Source of the DNA: a virus
IMG/VR virus record: IMGVR_UViG_3300013307_000030
Location: 1-41,772 of that record
Strand: one strand, 5' to 3'
DNA length: 41,772 nucleotides
Shown: piece after piece, positions 9,340 through 17,985 of the stretch
Layout of the letters: the number at the start of each line of letters is the position of its first letter
Position numbering within the stretch: the stretch's first letter is position 1
Notes under the pieces: generated by a model
Told to the model about the DNA's origin: nothing
The model's input: only the letters and a program-made list of their open reading frames with translations
Databases searched by the model: none
Program-made: the position numbers and the translations under genes

Positions 9340-10097
9340 TTTAGGCGCTCTTTTGCTTTCGCATAAAAATCCGGGTTTTGCTCGATACCGATAAACCGGC
9401 GACCGGTATTAAGCGCGGCCACGCCAAACGACGCGCTCCCGGTTGTGTTGTCCAGCACCAGCGCGCCGGGCAACGTGTACGTGTTGATCAGGTACTCCCC
9501 CAACGCAACCGGCTTCTGTGTAGGGTGCAGGCCAGAGCGCTCAACGTCAAAGTTTAAAATGCTGGTGGGGTAGTTGGTAAACTCCTGCACATATTCCGCT
9601 TTGTGGCTGGCGCGCTTCTCGAATGCCGATGGCCGATCGCCCCCGCGATTTTTAACCGTCTTGCCGAACGCTTCCAGCCCTTGCGGATAATACGGCATGC
9701 GGTTTTTACACTGCGACGCATGGCCCGTGGCGCCGCGCGCAAAAACCAGTACGTCTTCGTGCTGCGGCATCGGTTTGTTTTTCGCCTGGGCGAACCCGCC
9801 CGCTTTATTCTTCACCCACACCCACGAATAGCGGAAAGGCAGCGCCTTCGTTGCAGAGTTGACCAGCAACGACGTGAACGGCTGCGCAGCGGTGAGCACC
9901 ACGACGCCCAACGGCGATAGTATGCGGTCATACTCCGCCCACAACTCCGGCAAAGGTATGATGCTGTCCCAACGCTGATTTGTGGTGCCATACGGGAGAT
10001 CAGCCAGCACCAAATCGACAGAGCCGGTTGTGATCTCTTTCATGACGGCCAGACAATCGCCGTTGCGTAGCCGGTAACCTTCTTTCTGCAACCTCAC
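9309..10097 (-). CDS. DNA methyltransferase (N6-adenine or N4-cytosine, beta-type motif order)
   Basis: 262 residues from GTG at 10097, whose GTGA overlaps the VRR-NUC stop; a TTG at 10112 is the alternative. Motif IV is ADLPYG (DPPY variant, about residue 32-37), followed later by HPTQKP and the SAM-binding motif LDNTTGSASFGVAA, so the catalytic motif precedes the cofactor motif as in beta-class enzymes. It probably modifies phage DNA to escape host restriction; the target site cannot be read from sequence. No partner restriction enzyme is nearby. The final codons encode KQVANAHKLQ because regulatory sites are embedded there; it ends with TAG. Confidence 0.88.
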   Translation of the reverse strand: MRLQKEGYRLRNGDCLAVMKEITTGSVDLVLADLPYGTTNQRWDSIIPLPELWAEYDRILSPLGVVVLTAAQPFTSLLVNSATKALPFRYSWVWVKNKAGGFAQAKNKPMPQHEDVLVFARGATGHASQCKNRMPYYPQGLEAFGKTVKNRGGDRPSAFEKRASHKAEYVQEFTNYPTSILNFDVERSGLHPTQKPVALGEYLINTYTLPGALVLDNTTGSASFGVAALNTGRRFIGIEQNPDFYAKAKERLKQVANAHKLQ

Positions 10098-10522
10098 GAC
10101 AGCGCCAGCCAATCTTCTAACGCGGTCCAGTTATTGCGCCAGCCCAACGCGACAAACGCAAAGGCGCCAGCCTCGTGGGCTGTAATCAGGTAATCGATTT
10201 GGGTATCGTAAATAACGCTTTCAGAGTGATCGATACGCTTTAATTCCCCAACAAACGAGATATCTGCAGGGATCAATTCATCGACTGCGCCGGGGTTTAG
10301 TGCGCCTTTACGTTTCAGGATCTGCACTTCATCCTGCTTTCGCTTCCCTTCGTTTGGAATGTGAATGAACAGCCGGGCTAACTTCGGGTGTCGTTTACGC
10401 AGCTGGTTGACGAACGTTACCAGTTCATCATCTTCAAGCGGGCAGTTTGGATCACGGTGCTTTAAATCGCTATATATGCGCACGCCTGCCGCTTGCAGCC
10501 GTTTGATTTGTTCTTGCTTCAC
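10094..10522 (-). CDS. VRR-NUC family nuclease
   Basis: 142 residues from GTG at 10522, which overlaps the helicase stop (GTGA). The core PGAVDEL (D81) and FVGELKR (E93, K95) with an upstream HIPNEGKR is the compact VRR-NUC form of the PD-(D/E)XK fold. Phage stand-alone VRR-NUC proteins often sit beside SNF2/DEAD-type helicases, as here, and act on branched or damaged DNA. The family assignment is from motifs; the exact substrate is not known. It is tightly coupled to the helicase upstream and the methyltransferase downstream. Confidence 0.85.
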   Translation of the reverse strand: MKQEQIKRLQAAGVRIYSDLKHRDPNCPLEDDELVTFVNQLRKRHPKLARLFIHIPNEGKRKQDEVQILKRKGALNPGAVDELIPADISFVGELKRIDHSESVIYDTQIDYLITAHEAGAFAFVALGWRNNWTALEDWLALS

Positions 10523-12366
10523 TTAGGCTCTCTCCACATCAAGAAAACTTCCGGGTGTGTAGCGTTCGGCTTTGACTTCCACTTAACCGCCGTCGGCTGT
10601 GTAAATTTCTTTCTTCGGTTCAACACTTCTTTTACTGTCAGCTGATCGTCGCCAAACCCTTCCAGTAAAAATTGCTCCCACTGCGCATAGCGTTTAGGGT
10701 TGGTGCTAAACGGATCTAAAAAAACCTGAATCGGGGTAGTACGGCCATGCACAATGATGGACAGCAGCACCAACCGCTGTTTGCTGGCGGCAACGTATTC
10801 GCTGATGGCGCATTTCTTTGGCTTACCCAAACGGCAACCGTCAGGCGTGTTAACGACCTCTGCCGCATACCTCTGTAAATAGCGATTTGGATCGCTCAGC
10901 TCATGCTTACAGGCCCGGCACTGGCGCGCCGCGATGTCGTTTGAGGCGTTACATTTCGGGCAGCGCTTATCCGCCCACACATGCGCACAGCGGAAAACGC
11001 GACCTTTCGGCCCGCGCTGGCGGAAGCCGTTGCAACGACGGCCATAATGCGCCGCAAATGGCACTTTAAGCGCGGGTTTGTCCTCGCCCTGATAAACTTC
11101 CATCTCCAGCACGTCGCCCGCCAAATCGATAAAAAAGCCCTCAGAATTGGTCTTTAATCTTTCCGGGTTTGGCCGGGCGGCAAACTCATTGAGAAACGCG
11201 CATTTGGGGCAAGGCACGGTCAGAAAGGTTTTCTCTTTCGCTTCTTTGTTCTGGATGTCCGGCGAAAATATATCTCTCCCGCTTTCAACAAACGGAGTCA
11301 GATTCCCGGCGAAGCAGGAAACAAGACAATGCTCTTTGTTCGGGTGCAGTCGCAGCCCGCGGCCAATGATTTGCTGCAGCAACCTGTCGCTGTCGGTGTG
11401 TCGCGGAATGGCCAGATGATCCACAATCGGGAGATCGGTTCCCACGGTCAACACATCGATATTTACCAGGTACGTGAAAAGCCCGTGTTTGAATCGGGCC
11501 AGCGTGTCGCTACGTTCTTTCGTGGGGGTGTCGCCGTCGATGTATCGATAGGAACCCTCCGGCAAACTGGCCATAACCTCTTTGGCGTGTGCCCGGCTGG
11601 CGCAGAATATCAGGCATGCGCGATAGTATTGCTGGCGCCGGACAACCTCGGCAACGATTCCCGACGTTCTGCGACCTTTACCCACAAACGCTTTTTCAAT
11701 GCTGGCCGGGGTGAACTTCCCTCGCCGGTCGCGCTTTAACTCGCTGGTGTCATACGCGATCGGAACGGGGGTTGTGACGACATCCACCAAAAACGACATA
11801 TCGATTAGGGTACGCGTACCCACGCGATAAACGCGTTTGTCGAAATAGGCGCGCGGGTTGCCGGATGGCCTGCCGTCTTCAAACTGTTTGAATATCCAGC
11901 CTTCGCCGGTCCGGTATGGTGTGGCCGTTAAGCAAATTTCGCGCAAATCAGGGTTGTATTGCTTGAAGTGGTTAATGATGCGTTTGATCTGGTCTGTGAT
12001 GCCGTCGCCTTCATCCATGATGATGGCCGCCACTTTATCCGTGAGATTAGGCAGCGCGTTAACCAGCGTGCCGGGGGTGGCAAATACCACAGGGTGCTCC
12101 AGGCACTTTTCGCCCGCCTTCGCAGAGAAGATAGAACACTGCAAACCCAACGAGCGAAATTTGGCCGCGTTCTGCTTAACCAGTTCCGCAGCGGGGGCGG
12201 TTACAAAGGTGCGCTGGCCTGTCAGTTCAAACAACCGGCGCGCCAGTTCGGCTATGACGTGAGACTTTCCCGCGCCTGTGGCCATTTCAATCACGATTTT
12301 AATAACGCTGTTTTTAACGTAGTCGAAAGCAATATCTACAGCGTCTTGTTGATAAGGTCTTAACAT
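10519..12366 (-). CDS. Superfamily 2 DNA helicase with C-terminal zinc motifs
   Basis: 615 residues from ATG at 12366, with GGTGA five bases upstream; an earlier TTG at 12381 would run into the terminator and is less likely. Walker A is MATGAGKSHV; motif II reads MDEGDG in place of DEAH; motif VI is QIIGRGLRLH. The C-terminal third has CPKC pairs and a CPKCNAS/CRACKHEL zinc ribbon. It resembles the phage helicases placed next to VRR-NUC genes and is probably the replicative or repair helicase. The DEGD form of motif II is unusual but keeps the Asp-Glu pair needed for Mg-ATP hydrolysis. Confidence 0.88.
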   Translation of the reverse strand: MLRPYQQDAVDIAFDYVKNSVIKIVIEMATGAGKSHVIAELARRLFELTGQRTFVTAPAAELVKQNAAKFRSLGLQCSIFSAKAGEKCLEHPVVFATPGTLVNALPNLTDKVAAIIMDEGDGITDQIKRIINHFKQYNPDLREICLTATPYRTGEGWIFKQFEDGRPSGNPRAYFDKRVYRVGTRTLIDMSFLVDVVTTPVPIAYDTSELKRDRRGKFTPASIEKAFVGKGRRTSGIVAEVVRRQQYYRACLIFCASRAHAKEVMASLPEGSYRYIDGDTPTKERSDTLARFKHGLFTYLVNIDVLTVGTDLPIVDHLAIPRHTDSDRLLQQIIGRGLRLHPNKEHCLVSCFAGNLTPFVESGRDIFSPDIQNKEAKEKTFLTVPCPKCAFLNEFAARPNPERLKTNSEGFFIDLAGDVLEMEVYQGEDKPALKVPFAAHYGRRCNGFRQRGPKGRVFRCAHVWADKRCPKCNASNDIAARQCRACKHELSDPNRYLQRYAAEVVNTPDGCRLGKPKKCAISEYVAASKQRLVLLSIIVHGRTTPIQVFLDPFSTNPKRYAQWEQFLLEGFGDDQLTVKEVLNRRKKFTQPTAVKWKSKPNATHPEVFLMWREPK

Positions 12367-12378
12367 CGAAATCACCGA

Positions 12379-12400
12379 CAAAAAAGGGGCCGAAGCCCCT
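12379..12400 (-). terminator. Leftward rho-independent terminator
   Basis: Minus strand AGGGGC-TTCG-GCCCCT followed by TTTTTT. The UUCG tetraloop makes a very stable hairpin. It separates the DUF669/Sak4 unit from the helicase unit, whose ATG is only 13 bases beyond, with no obvious promoter between, so read-through is probably required. Confidence 0.85.
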
Positions 12401-12418
12401 GAAAGTTAACCCCTGTAA

Positions 12419-12982
12419 TTAAGCCCGCGCACGACGCTGGCGCGGTTGACGCTCTGCACTTGCTTCTGCATTGGCCGCCCCCGGACGCGCTGCCGGAGCT
12501 ACCGGAGCAATCAGACGCACGGTGTTTTGTGCCACCGTTTCGTTGAAGCGGTCTTTATAGCGGTTGATATCGACAGTAACCAAAATCTTTTTGTTACACA
12601 GCTTGGCCAAATCCACATCTTCTGGATCGTGCGGGAGTTTTGCCAGCTGGCCGCCGGAACAGATGTGATCCAGCGCCGCCAGCATTAGCCAGGCGTGTTC
12701 CTCGCTGCGCTGGTTTTTGTCTGCATCCTGATCAACCTTGCCTAACAGATACAGCTTTTGGAACAGTACGCGGTTATCAAACTCGCCGCCTTTAACGCGA
12801 TACTTCACCTTAACAAATTCATCTTGTTGCTGCGGGGTAACGCGGGTGTTCATCATGGTTTCCCATGCGATAGTTTCTACAAAACAAACAACCTCAGTTC
12901 CTTTAGGAATAGGTTGAAACTCTTCCATGCCATAGCCGTCTTGAACCTGATTTGTGTATTGCGCTAAACGGTTAGTTGTCAT
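12419..12982 (-). CDS. DUF669-like protein, probable ssDNA-binding partner
   Basis: 187 residues. The body (VKVKYRVKGGEF, VLFQKLYLLG, and a long helical region) fits DUF669, a family commonly encoded next to Sak4/AAA_24 recombinases and thought to act as a single-strand-binding or recombination accessory protein. The last 40 residues are Ala/Pro-rich and end in a basic tail (RQPRQRRARA). It follows the Sak4-like gene in the same direction. Family placement is from overall pattern rather than from a catalytic motif; no OB-fold residues can be proved by eye. Confidence 0.7.
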   Translation of the reverse strand: MTTNRLAQYTNQVQDGYGMEEFQPIPKGTEVVCFVETIAWETMMNTRVTPQQQDEFVKVKYRVKGGEFDNRVLFQKLYLLGKVDQDADKNQRSEEHAWLMLAALDHICSGGQLAKLPHDPEDVDLAKLCNKKILVTVDINRYKDRFNETVAQNTVRLIAPVAPAARPGAANAEASAERQPRQRRARA

Positions 12983-13036
12983 TTTTCTCTCGTCTCTGAA
13001 ATGTGTTGTTAGGTTATTTGGTCGCGTTTTTAATCG

Positions 13037-13063
13037 GTACTGTATTGTTACTGTATTGTTACT
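13037..13063. repeat. 11-bp tandem repeat ACTGTATTGTT
   Basis: Two complete head-to-tail copies of ACTGTATTGTT and a partial third (ACTG), overlapping the stop codon of the Sak4-like gene and lying before the DUF669 gene. No dyad symmetry; function unknown. Confidence 0.7.
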
Positions 13064-13895
13064 GCTCTTTGAAAAAGTCGATATAGTCCATCAAAATTGG
13101 ATCGTCTTTTGGAAATTCCATTTCCGGCGGCATGCCGTAGCGGTTTTTCGCGTAAATGTACCCCTGCGCGCCGTCGCTACTGGTGATGATTGAGCGATCG
13201 CCGCTGGCCACAATGCGCCCCGGGCCTTTGGCTTTGCCGGTTTTGTTGTCGGTGACAACGCCTTTTGTAAAGCTGTCCATGCGGGTGTAAAGCACGGCAT
13301 CAGCATGTTTTCTGTAAAGGTGGTGGCATTTTTCGTGCATTTCCATGCCGAACACGATCGCCTCTTCCGCGTCTGGCCGGTTGCGCATGCGTTCAACTTT
13401 CTGGTGCATTAGCCAGATGATAACCATGTTTCGCTTTACGCGCAGGTCCAGAAAAGCATCGATAACCTCAGAGTGCGTCTTGGCCAGCGTCTGCCAACCG
13501 GCACCGTAGCCGCCGCCTGCAACGGCCAGATTTTCGCCGCCTAAGAACGTGAGCACTTCGGTTTGCAGCATGTCGTCGAATACGGACGCGGTATCAAAGA
13601 CGCAAACCCCATAATCGTGATCTTCGTCGATCAGCTGATACACCTGATTAATAACGGTGTCACTCGACGCCTGCTTATGCTTTGCCGATGCGACAGGGAT
13701 TTTCGGGAACATATCGGGGCGCTCGGACAGCGGCATATTATCGAACACGCCGGAAACATCCTCGGCACGAATGAAAATAACCGGCGCCCACTGGCGAAAC
13801 GAGTTGGCCAGTGTGGTTTTACCGGAACCCGGATCACCACAAATAAGCAGAATCGGCGCAAGAATCTGCGGTTTTTCTACGCCTCTTAAAGCCAT
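13059..13895 (-). CDS. Sak4/AAA_24-like recombination ATPase
   Basis: 278 residues from ATG at 13895 (MALRGVEKP), chosen because GGAGAA lies about seven bases before it; the longer frame would cross the promoter region. Walker A is GDPGSGKTT (residues 20-28) and the Walker B strand is YGVCVFDTAS, as in the RecA-core Sak4/AAA_24 proteins that anneal or pair single strands in phage recombination. It lies directly upstream of the DUF669 gene, the usual partner. An operator-bearing promoter precedes it, so expression is probably under the same control as the other units carrying that site. Confidence 0.85.
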   Translation of the reverse strand: MALRGVEKPQILAPILLICGDPGSGKTTLANSFRQWAPVIFIRAEDVSGVFDNMPLSERPDMFPKIPVASAKHKQASSDTVINQVYQLIDEDHDYGVCVFDTASVFDDMLQTEVLTFLGGENLAVAGGGYGAGWQTLAKTHSEVIDAFLDLRVKRNMVIIWLMHQKVERMRNRPDAEEAIVFGMEMHEKCHHLYRKHADAVLYTRMDSFTKGVVTDNKTGKAKGPGRIVASGDRSIITSSDGAQGYIYAKNRYGMPPEMEFPKDDPILMDYIDFFKEQ

Positions 13896-13934
13896 TGGCA
13901 CTTCTCCTATAGAACGTCTGTTGTGTGGTGTGAG

Positions 13935-13970
13935 GACTCTACACCGATTAAACAAGTTGCACAAGTTGCA
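13935..13970 (-). promoter_or_regulatory. Regulatory region with two overlapping ACAAGTTGCA sites before the Sak4-like gene
   Basis: Two exact copies at 13952-13961 and 13961-13970 share one base. On the minus strand TTGTGC, a 17-bp spacer and TAGAGT make a candidate promoter across them; TTGCAA with a poorer -10 is an alternative. Located between a leftward terminator and the Sak4-like gene. Confidence 0.5.
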
Positions 13971-13974
13971 AAAC

Positions 13975-14006
13975 GAAAAAAGGGCCAACGTTTTACCGCT
14001 GGCCCT
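13975..14006 (-). terminator. Leftward rho-independent terminator after the primase-helicase
   Basis: Minus strand AGGGCCA/TGGCCCT, a 7-bp stem with a 12-nt loop followed by TTTTTT. It ends the primase-helicase transcript just before the next promoter region. Confidence 0.8.
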
Positions 14007-14050
14007 CTTCTCAATCACCACGACAACAAGGATCGCGCCTCTCGTCGGGG

Positions 14051-16624
14051 TTAATCATACTCAGGATTGACGCCAAGCGCACTACACAAATCTAAATATA
14101 AATCGTCCTGGCTGGCAAAAACATATCCGTAACGGTTTTCTGCGCTGGTCTGCCCTTTGAAATCGGTCCGGCCAACGCCCATTCGCTTCATCAACATACC
14201 AAACTCTTTCTTAATGCTCATGGGCGAACGGGTGTCTCTGATGCCTCGCTTCTCTGCATATTCCGTATACGCTTCCACGACGATATTCGGCATTAGCACC
14301 AGCTGATCGGGGCGAGTGGCCAGCGTACCCAACTTAAATTTGTTCTCTGTGGCCTGCCAAAGCATCCATTCCTGCAGCCACGTAAGGCTCTCACTGACCA
14401 GTTCCGCATGCGCGTGTGTCTTAGGCGCGTTGTATTCGTCAAAGTCGGACAGATCAAAATTGCGCAGGTAGTCCAACACGGCAGCAGGCACCCAAGCCTG
14501 ATTTACCCAATCTGAATAGTCGCGCCAGTATGGCCGTGCGAACGTGTCGCGCTCTTTGTTCTCGTCATTGGCCGCAAAGCGCGGATCCAGCGTCAGAACG
14601 CAATAACGGCGGTCGCCCTTGTCAATTTTAAGCGCTATCTCATTACTGGCGAAAATCAGCCGGGTGAACGACTGCCCCTTAATGCTGTTGCTCCCTTTAC
14701 CCTCAAAGATGGCGCGGGATTCCGTTACCAGCCCTTTGATTGTGTCGTTCTCCGCCCCCCGCGCTTTCGCCTCGTCGATAAATGCCAGGAGCGTCGTCAT
14801 TAGCGAAATATTGAATTGGCCGGTTAGTTTTGTTGTGCCGTTATAGGGCATAAACAAATCGCCCATAATGCGGTCCAGCAGCTTGGCCAGCTGGCCTTTG
14901 CCGTTGCCCTGCCCGGAGCGCATTACGATGGCCACGCCCGGTTTGTTTCCGGGGTGCTGGACGGTGTGCGCCAGCCACTGCGTGAAGTAGCGCGCCAGCT
15001 TATCGTCGCCAGAACACAACACCCGCAGAACATAATCCTCAAACGGCGCTACGTCACCCGGAGCCGGATCTACGGCAAATCCTTCCCATGTGTTGAGCAT
15101 ATCGGGCGGGCACACAACCGGCGGCGGAAAGATGGCGGCGCCGCCGGTCTTATGATTGCGGCCTAACCAGTGGTGCATAGCGTCAAACAGCGACAGCGTT
15201 TTATATTTAAGGCTGTCTCCGGAAGGATAGCTACCCACTACGCCCTCCTCATTGGCCAGAACGTCGCGCATAGTCTGCAACTGCCATTCGCACCATGATG
15301 CCTTACCCGTTTTCGCATTAACGCTGCGGTGGTAGTAGCGTGACTGACCGCCCTGAACCACAAAAATATAGCGCTGTGACATTTCCGCCAGGCGCGTTAC
15401 CGAAGATCCGCTAATGTCCAACATGAACGTGCCGCCGATGCGTGCCGGTAAATCCTTTTTATCGATCGCGCCTTCCTTGCGAATACGCTTGCGCAATCCG
15501 TTTCCCGCCATTTCCTCCGCTTCATCCGCAACGGGGTTGTGCTCCGCCATTTCGGCCAGCATACGGCGCATTTTGGCGCGGTCTTCTTTAGCGTGGCCGC
15601 CGTGAGGATCCGGCAACAGATGCACAGGGATAGGCGTTTTTACGTGCTCACTGATGGCCAGCATGCTGTCGCGCTGGTGGCGGTTTACATCCTCCTGGCA
15701 ATGCGAGTGCAGGCAAACGAATGTCGCCTGGCCTTTTTTGGCGCTCGGCAGAAAGATGGACGCACCGCCGTCGGTGCCATCGCCAAGGCTTCCGCTACTG
15801 TGGCGGGCTTGTTCCGGGCAGCATACCCAAATCTGGCCGTCAGTGACTGTCAGTGCGTTAGCGTCGGCCCAATCCAGCCAATCTTCGCACAGCGCCATAT
15901 CCTCCGGCGTGGCAGGCTCCCAATTACCCGCAGTCAGCGCTTTAACTGGCAGCTGCAACTGCAATTCGTCATAGTCTTGAAGCAGGCTATCAACAGGATA
16001 AGGATCCCCGGCTTCAAACAGGCGGATAAAGCTGTTTGCGGGTGGCCGGTACATGGCAAACGCCGGGTTAAAACTCGCGTTGTCCGCTTCCAGAAACGGC
16101 AAGCGCTCGCGCAGCAGATCAAAGAACGCATAAGAGGCTTTGGCCAGCTCGGCAACCATCATCGGCCTGTCGGTCACGACGATAGCGCGGAACCGCTCCA
16201 GCCCGCCTTTCTGCTCGTTGAGGTGGTTATATGTGGTGTACACCGCGCCCAAAACGTTTTCGGCGTCCAGTTCCGCCAGAACCTGATCCATACTGCCGAC
16301 CGGGAGCGCGTCAAAATCCAGCATAATGAGGCTGCGCGAAACGGAGTTGGCGGAATTGCGGTAGCCGGGTTGCGGGTTGCTGGGTTGTGGGCGGAGATTT
16401 TTACCGGCTTTAGTGATCGGCATGAACACCGATGAAATATAGCCGTTATAGGTTTTGTGGTCCCACGGCTGTGTTTTTTCGGTCAGATAGCCCGGCTGCG
16501 TTACGCCGTCCCATTCTTCGCCGCGGATTAAATAACGTGCCAGAACGTCAAAACCCACGCCGGTAAAGTTACGGACGACAGGCGACGAGCCACGCAGGCA
16601 AATAGAAAAATCGAGTTGCACCAT
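14051..16624 (-). CDS. VapE-type primase-helicase (PrimPol plus D5-like ATPase)
   Basis: 857 residues. The N-terminal third looks like an archaeo-eukaryotic-type primase: LIMLDFDALP supplies the DxD, followed by GLERFRAIVVTDRP and the FAMYRPP strand. A zinc-binding segment comes next (WVCCPEQARH and FVCLHSHC). The C-terminal half has a helicase ATPase: Walker A RSGQGNGKGQ (about residues 567-577) and Walker B LLAFIDEAKA, as in virulence-associated-E/D5-like proteins. It should prime and unwind at the phage origin. Its ATG overlaps the stop of the upstream HTH gene (TAATG). The repeats at 19487-19786 are a candidate recognition site, by analogy with other primase-helicases of this class. Confidence 0.88.
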   Translation of the reverse strand: MVQLDFSICLRGSSPVVRNFTGVGFDVLARYLIRGEEWDGVTQPGYLTEKTQPWDHKTYNGYISSVFMPITKAGKNLRPQPSNPQPGYRNSANSVSRSLIMLDFDALPVGSMDQVLAELDAENVLGAVYTTYNHLNEQKGGLERFRAIVVTDRPMMVAELAKASYAFFDLLRERLPFLEADNASFNPAFAMYRPPANSFIRLFEAGDPYPVDSLLQDYDELQLQLPVKALTAGNWEPATPEDMALCEDWLDWADANALTVTDGQIWVCCPEQARHSSGSLGDGTDGGASIFLPSAKKGQATFVCLHSHCQEDVNRHQRDSMLAISEHVKTPIPVHLLPDPHGGHAKEDRAKMRRMLAEMAEHNPVADEAEEMAGNGLRKRIRKEGAIDKKDLPARIGGTFMLDISGSSVTRLAEMSQRYIFVVQGGQSRYYHRSVNAKTGKASWCEWQLQTMRDVLANEEGVVGSYPSGDSLKYKTLSLFDAMHHWLGRNHKTGGAAIFPPPVVCPPDMLNTWEGFAVDPAPGDVAPFEDYVLRVLCSGDDKLARYFTQWLAHTVQHPGNKPGVAIVMRSGQGNGKGQLAKLLDRIMGDLFMPYNGTTKLTGQFNISLMTTLLAFIDEAKARGAENDTIKGLVTESRAIFEGKGSNSIKGQSFTRLIFASNEIALKIDKGDRRYCVLTLDPRFAANDENKERDTFARPYWRDYSDWVNQAWVPAAVLDYLRNFDLSDFDEYNAPKTHAHAELVSESLTWLQEWMLWQATENKFKLGTLATRPDQLVLMPNIVVEAYTEYAEKRGIRDTRSPMSIKKEFGMLMKRMGVGRTDFKGQTSAENRYGYVFASQDDLYLDLCSALGVNPEYD

Positions 16625-16881
16625 TAGCGGCCAGCCTTATTCGTTTCCTGAAACCACTCCATCGCGGACGGCTTCAAATACCCCGCAGCAAAACGGCCTG
16701 CGGTTTTCTTTTCTGCAAGGGCTGCATACCGGCGAGAGATCCGCCCGCGCATGCTCCAGCTATACGCCGTGGAAAATGGCACTTCCATAAAGTTGGCCAG
16801 CCCGGCCACGCCATCGAATTACGCCACCAGCTCGGCGATGCGCTCTTTCTCTTTTGTTGCGCACCACTCTTTCATGCTCAT
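16624..16881 (-). pseudogene. Cro-like HTH regulator interrupted by an in-frame TAA
   Basis: From ATG at 16881 (AAGGA eight bases upstream) the frame reads MSMKEWCATKEKERIAELVA, meets TAA at 16821-16819, and continues without a shift through GVAGLANFMEVPFSTAYSW, then SMRGRISRRYAALAEK. That second part is a Cro/YdaS-like helix-turn-helix with the RGRI turn, but the first helix lies before the stop. A GTG at 16809 could restart a 61-residue product lacking the first helix, with no visible Shine-Dalgarno. One base change would restore an 85-residue protein. It is the first leftward gene, opposite the rightward early promoter, the normal place for a Cro-type switch protein. Confidence 0.65.
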
Positions 16882-16914
16882 GATTGCGATCCTTTGTGTT
16901 GATTCGAGGCGCGA

Positions 16915-16943
16915 CGATAACACATATGAAAGGCGCTACGCAA
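16915..16943 (-). promoter_or_regulatory. Leftward promoter for the HTH/primase unit
   Basis: Minus strand TTGCGT (16943-16938), 17-bp spacer, TTATCG (16920-16915), about 35 bases before the ATG at 16881. It carries no ACAAGTTGCA site, unlike the other leftward promoters. Confidence 0.5.
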
Positions 16944-17030
16944 AACGATTCTAAAAGTTTCCGGATCAACCTCTATCTGTTGCGAGGAAGCCTTATTGCA
17001 CCGTTAAAAACTACGAAAATAACTGCGAAA

Positions 17031-17064
17031 ACAAGTTGCAGTGCTTAACGAAAACGGATATATT
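17031..17064 (+). promoter_or_regulatory. Rightward early promoter with ACAAGTTGCA site
   Basis: ACAAGTTGCA at 17031-17040 overlaps the -35 TTGCAG (17036-17041); after a 17-bp spacer comes TATATT (17059-17064). This is the best sigma70 match in the window and drives the first early block. A weaker TTGCAC/ATAACT pair lies 40 bases upstream. Confidence 0.75.
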
Positions 17065-17109
17065 ATTTGTAAAGCAGCAGACGCTGCGGGGCTTAACAAG
17101 GGGTTTGAA

Positions 17110-17811
17110 ATGCTGACTAAAAATGAATTCTTCCAGACACTGCGCGACATCCGCGCCAACATCACCACGCGCATTTGCATCCGTGTTGAAAACAAAACCT
17201 TCACTGGCTTAGTTGCAGAGCAGACATCCGCACCAAACGCATTTTTGTCACGTCATAAAGACGACGCGGCGCTGGCTAAAGCGTTTGCCAAATACGAAGC
17301 CTGGCTGAATGAGTGGTTTATGAACCTCGACGCGATGATCGCCGCCGACCATGCCGAAGCGCTGGAAATGGATAAGCAGGCTACGCATTTCCGCCGCGAG
17401 CAATCAGCACTGACAGAACGTGTTAACAAAATCATGGGTAAAGATACGGTGGTGGATATGAACAAAGCACGTCAGAAACAGCAGCAAACCCCTCTCAACC
17501 TGCCTAAACCACAGATGATCGATGTGCTGCGTGCAGCGCTGCGCAAAACCGGCAACGCGACCGACGCGCATATTGAGGCGGTGGCCGATATGTCAGAAGC
17601 CAGCATGAAAAAATCGCTGTCGGGTATGCTGGCCAAAGGCGCCAGGGTGACGGCGTACCTTACCAAATCGAAAAGCCTCGGCTATGGGGCGCTAACCTTC
17701 GGCATAGATGGCCAGCTGCCGCCGGGGCTTTACCACGCGTTCCGCGTTGGCAGCATGAAAGAGGCGCGTAGCGTGGCCGCAAAATACGGCGCAATGAGTT
17801 GGAACTTTTAA
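17110..17811 (+). CDS. Unrecognised early protein with possible winged-helix segment
   Basis: 233 residues from ATG at 17110, with AAGGGG eight bases upstream; the longer frame from 17041 overlaps the promoter. I do not recognise the family. The N-terminal 100 residues are helical. The segment around residues 155-195 (IEAVADMSEASMKKSLSGML, then AKGARVTAYL and a GYGAL turn) has the shape of a winged helix-turn-helix. As the first gene after the strongest early promoter it is a candidate regulator, perhaps of the repeated 10-mer sites, but this is position-based inference. Confidence 0.75.
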   Translation: MLTKNEFFQTLRDIRANITTRICIRVENKTFTGLVAEQTSAPNAFLSRHKDDAALAKAFAKYEAWLNEWFMNLDAMIAADHAEALEMDKQATHFRREQSALTERVNKIMGKDTVVDMNKARQKQQQTPLNLPKPQMIDVLRAALRKTGNATDAHIEAVADMSEASMKKSLSGMLAKGARVTAYLTKSKSLGYGALTFGIDGQLPPGLYHAFRVGSMKEARSVAAKYGAMSWNF

Positions 17812-17812
17812 G

Positions 17813-17914
17813 ATGATCACCCGCGAGATCATTTTGTGGGTGGTGGCCGATGTGCTGGTTGCGCTGGCCAGCACCGCGCTGCTTTATTACTGCTTTTCGC
17901 TATTAATACCTTAA
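17813..17914 (+). CDS. 33-residue predicted single-span membrane peptide
   Basis: ATG at 17813 one base after the previous stop; reads MITREIILWVVADVLVALAS and ends LLYYCFSLLIP. Nearly all residues after position 5 are hydrophobic, so one membrane span is expected. Shine-Dalgarno is weak (AAG inside the previous stop), so translation would depend on coupling. No known family; could be a spurious frame, but composition and spacing favour a real microprotein. Confidence 0.4.
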   Translation: MITREIILWVVADVLVALASTALLYYCFSLLIP

Positions 17915-17985
17915 CACCCGTAGCGGCGCAGCATAAAACACATGGCGCCGCGTTTGGCCAACCGCAACAATCAGGATAAATGACT

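Noticed and set aside
15539-16435. 298-codon plus-strand frame inside the primase-helicase
   Set aside because: Antisense shadow; the minus-strand frame has clear primase and ATPase motifs.
16890-16925. Possible tRNA T-loop-like GATTCGAGGC
   Set aside because: No matching acceptor, D or anticodon arms; it lies in the leftward promoter leader.
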